Source: Paenibacillus agaridevorans | GTDB lineage: Bacteria > Bacillota > Bacilli > Paenibacillales > Paenibacillaceae | Length of the DNA stretch: 64,000 nt | Assembly (NCBI RefSeq): GCF_003112455.1 | Contig: NZ_BDQX01000078.1 | Location: 1 to 64,000 of the forward strand | Direction of reading: 5' to 3' | Shown here: positions 62,342 to 64,000 of the stretch, in pieces | Numbering within the stretch: position 1 is the stretch's first letter | Layout: each line of letters opens with the position of its first letter | Notes under the pieces: model-generated | The model's database searches: none | What the model was told of the DNA's origin: nothing | What the model saw: only the letters and a program-made list of their open reading frames with translations | Program-made: the position numbers and the translations under genes

Positions 62342-64000
62342 TTATTGGACTCGGCAAGTAAAGTTCAACTTGTCGCTTACGCCGTCGCTATCGATAACGG
62401 TCCCGTCCGGAAGAGCAATTTCAGCCTGAATTCCACCGATACCCTCCACCTCAAGATTGAAGTTGCCTTCTTCGATCTTCCAATCGATTCGGACAAGTCT
62501 ATCCTTCGCCATTGCTTGTCCCCTAGCCCATTTGAGCGGGCCGGGCTTCGGCTCGATTCTGAGCCGCCCATAACCTGTCGCGACCGGTTTAAGCCCCAGA
62601 ACTTCACTTGTAAAATCATAGAGCGGTACGGATCCCCAGGCATGGCAATCACTTCGCTGCGAGATCGGATCCTCCAACCAGGTTGTCAAATGTAGATCGA
62701 CCTGTTCCTTCCACATGTCCCATAATGCATAGGCTTCGTCGTAAGTACCCGCCGCAGACTGTGCGCGGAACAAGAAATATCCCATGGAATACGAAACTTG
62801 CGCCAAAGATTTATCGTTCATGAGCGCATTAGCTAATTGACGAGCAATTGTGGGTTCCGCTGCCCCCGTCAAAATCGCCCAAATTTGCGCGTGCTGGCTA
62901 AATAGCTCCAAATTGGGACCATCCCTAAACAAACCTTTTACCTCTGACCAACACGTATCGCGAACCGCTTTTTCCGTACGAGCAGCTCTAGCAACGTATT
63001 CATTCGCCGTATCCAATCTGCCGGATAGACGGTTAATATCCGCCGCCTTCCTAAGTGCGTCGACGTACATCAAATTGTAAACAGTTAAAGGACCTTCGGT
63101 ATCGGGTACGCCTCTGCGAGATTCCCACTCCTTCACCCAGTCCACATAAGACCAATAACGTTTAGGAGATGGACCGATGAGTCCGTCCGTTCCCGTTTCG
63201 CGCTCAAACCAATCGAGTACGGCATCGATCGTCGGCCGGAATCTCGAGGCAAACGCGATATCGCCATAATAAAGCAGATGATCGTGCACGATCATGATCC
63301 AATACAAAGCAAATCCGGGAATCACTTGCTGGATGACTGACGGATATCTGCTCTGAATCATGCCATTAGGCATAAGCGAGCTGTGAAAATCGTATATCGC
63401 CTTGCGAGCAAGCCTGTCGTCACCGCTAATGGCGTACGTGAACAATATCTGCAACCGGGTATCCATGCTATATTGCAGTTGTTCGTAATAAGGGCAATCG
63501 AAATAATTGTCGTGCATGCAACGTTGAAGCGTGGTGATACTGATCTGCCATAAAGGTTGAAGCGTTTCGTCCGAGCATTCGAACGAGGCTTTGACATCAA
63601 GTGGGTAACCAGTCTCCCGATACGAGACAGAACGGATCGTCAGCGCTTCTTCGCCAGTCATCACTTCGATCCGGAGAAACCTGAACGTGCGGAACAAAAC
63701 CGTTTCGTAAATTTCTTCGACGCCGCCAAGACCGGCGACTTGATACGTTTCGGTATATCCTCTCAGCGCTTTACCTTCCGTATCGTCGCGAATCCCTTTC
63801 TTTCCCTCCGGCGTTTCGTAGCTTTCGGATCCTAGAAATCGAATTGTCGCCCCTTTGCCTCCTTCGATAACGAATCGGATGTTTCCGGTAGTCAACTCGC
63901 CCGCGTCCAACTCAATCGCCATCTCCGTTCGCGGTTCGACGCATAAAGATCCTTTCTCCGGAAATCCTTTCTCAATAAGGAAGTCGCCCTCTCTTCGCAT
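62342..64000 (-). CDS. GH78-like alpha-L-rhamnosidase, C-terminal part (5' end outside window)
   Basis: At least 552 residues are visible; the frame is open at the right edge and the ATG there is probably internal. It shows the beta domain before the barrel (LFRTFRFLRIEV), then the (alpha/alpha)6 barrel of bacterial rhamnosidases: CMHDNYFDCPYYEQLQY, where DCPYYEQ stands in place of the usual DCPQRDE acid region, IPGFALYWIMIVHDHLLYYG, LDWFERETGTDGLIG, SDCHAWGSVPLYDF and the closing beta domain with LRIEPKPGPLKWARGQ. It would release L-rhamnose from glycans or imported oligomers. The altered acid motif makes the exact substrate uncertain. Confidence 0.82.
   Translation of the reverse strand: MRREGDFLIEKGFPEKGSLCVEPRTEMAIELDAGELTTGNIRFVIEGGKGATIRFLGSESYETPEGKKGIRDDTEGKALRGYTETYQVAGLGGVEEIYETVLFRTFRFLRIEVMTGEEALTIRSVSYRETGYPLDVKASFECSDETLQPLWQISITTLQRCMHDNYFDCPYYEQLQYSMDTRLQILFTYAISGDDRLARKAIYDFHSSLMPNGMIQSRYPSVIQQVIPGFALYWIMIVHDHLLYYGDIAFASRFRPTIDAVLDWFERETGTDGLIGPSPKRYWSYVDWVKEWESRRGVPDTEGPLTVYNLMYVDALRKAADINRLSGRLDTANEYVARAARTEKAVRDTCWSEVKGLFRDGPNLELFSQHAQIWAILTGAAEPTIARQLANALMNDKSLAQVSYSMGYFLFRAQSAAGTYDEAYALWDMWKEQVDLHLTTWLEDPISQRSDCHAWGSVPLYDFTSEVLGLKPVATGYGRLRIEPKPGPLKWARGQAMAKDRLVRIDWKIEEGNFNLEVEGIGGIQAEIALPDGTVIDSDGVSDKLNFTCRVQ

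Overview
The window reads as chromosomal DNA of a carbohydrate-degrading, spore-former-type Firmicute, most likely a Paenibacillus- or Cohnella-like member of the Paenibacillaceae. This is inferred from S-layer-homology domains on a very large secreted protein, strong AGGAGG-type ribosome-binding sites with frequent TTG/GTG starts, CcpA cre-like sites, an AraR-type arabinose regulon, 7TMR-DISM hybrid kinases and Ugp/Lpl-type sugar ABC transporters. No rRNA, tRNA, prophage, insertion sequence with transposase or CRISPR array was seen.

Layout. (1) 1-8.9 kb: a large secreted, multi-domain EEP-family hydrolase running off the left edge, an ADP-ribose/CDP-alcohol-diphosphatase-like phosphoesterase and a Ugp-like ABC operon, divergent from an AraC regulator; a promoter with an overlapping cre site lies between them. 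(2) 9.2-11.4 kb: a serine beta-lactamase-fold hydrolase followed by a LytTR regulator and a DUF3021 membrane protein. (3) 11.5-13.8 kb: class II fructose-bisphosphate aldolase and a repeat-rich non-coding island. (4) 13.8-16.8 kb: hybrid histidine kinase. (5) 16.9-20 kb: a long, apparently structured leader RNA ending in a terminator, then carboxy(nor)spermidine synthase and decarboxylase. (6) 19.9-20.5 kb: a nested palindromic MITE-like element against a decayed sulfatase gene. (7) 21-26.3 kb: araB-araD-araA divergent from araR, with AraR operators. (8) 26.3-33.2 kb: TPR protein, TetR regulator and SDR with a perfect palindromic operator, a second SDR, LysR and EamA exporter, DoxX protein with a CRP-type promoter, and L25/Ctc. 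(9) 33.4-38 kb: AAC(3)-like acetyltransferase, Crp/Fnr regulator, an unusual cNMP-binding/AAA+/patatin fusion, and an ECF sigma factor with a SnoaL-like tail. (10) 38-64 kb: a polysaccharide-utilisation region with two giant secreted proteins that share repeated modules, a second hybrid kinase, a YesS-like AraC regulator, a nucleoside hydrolase, an Lpl-type ABC transporter, two Gfo/Idh/MocA oxidoreductases, a GH116-like enzyme, an orphan CBM6 protein and a GH78-like rhamnosidase running off the right edge.

How it fits together. Most of the window serves detection, external breakdown, uptake and entry into metabolism of plant or microbial glycans: secreted and surface-anchored proteins bind and cut polymers, ABC importers take up oligomers, cytoplasmic GH116/GH78 enzymes, oxidoreductases and the Ara pathway process them, and sensor kinases, AraC, AraR and CcpA-type sites control expression. 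The items that look least ordinary are the cNMP/AAA+/patatin fusion with its Crp/Fnr neighbour, the doxX promoter with a CRP box exactly at -41.5, the structured leader before the polyamine genes, the repeat island and the MITE-like palindrome. All functions are read from sequence only; no database search was possible.
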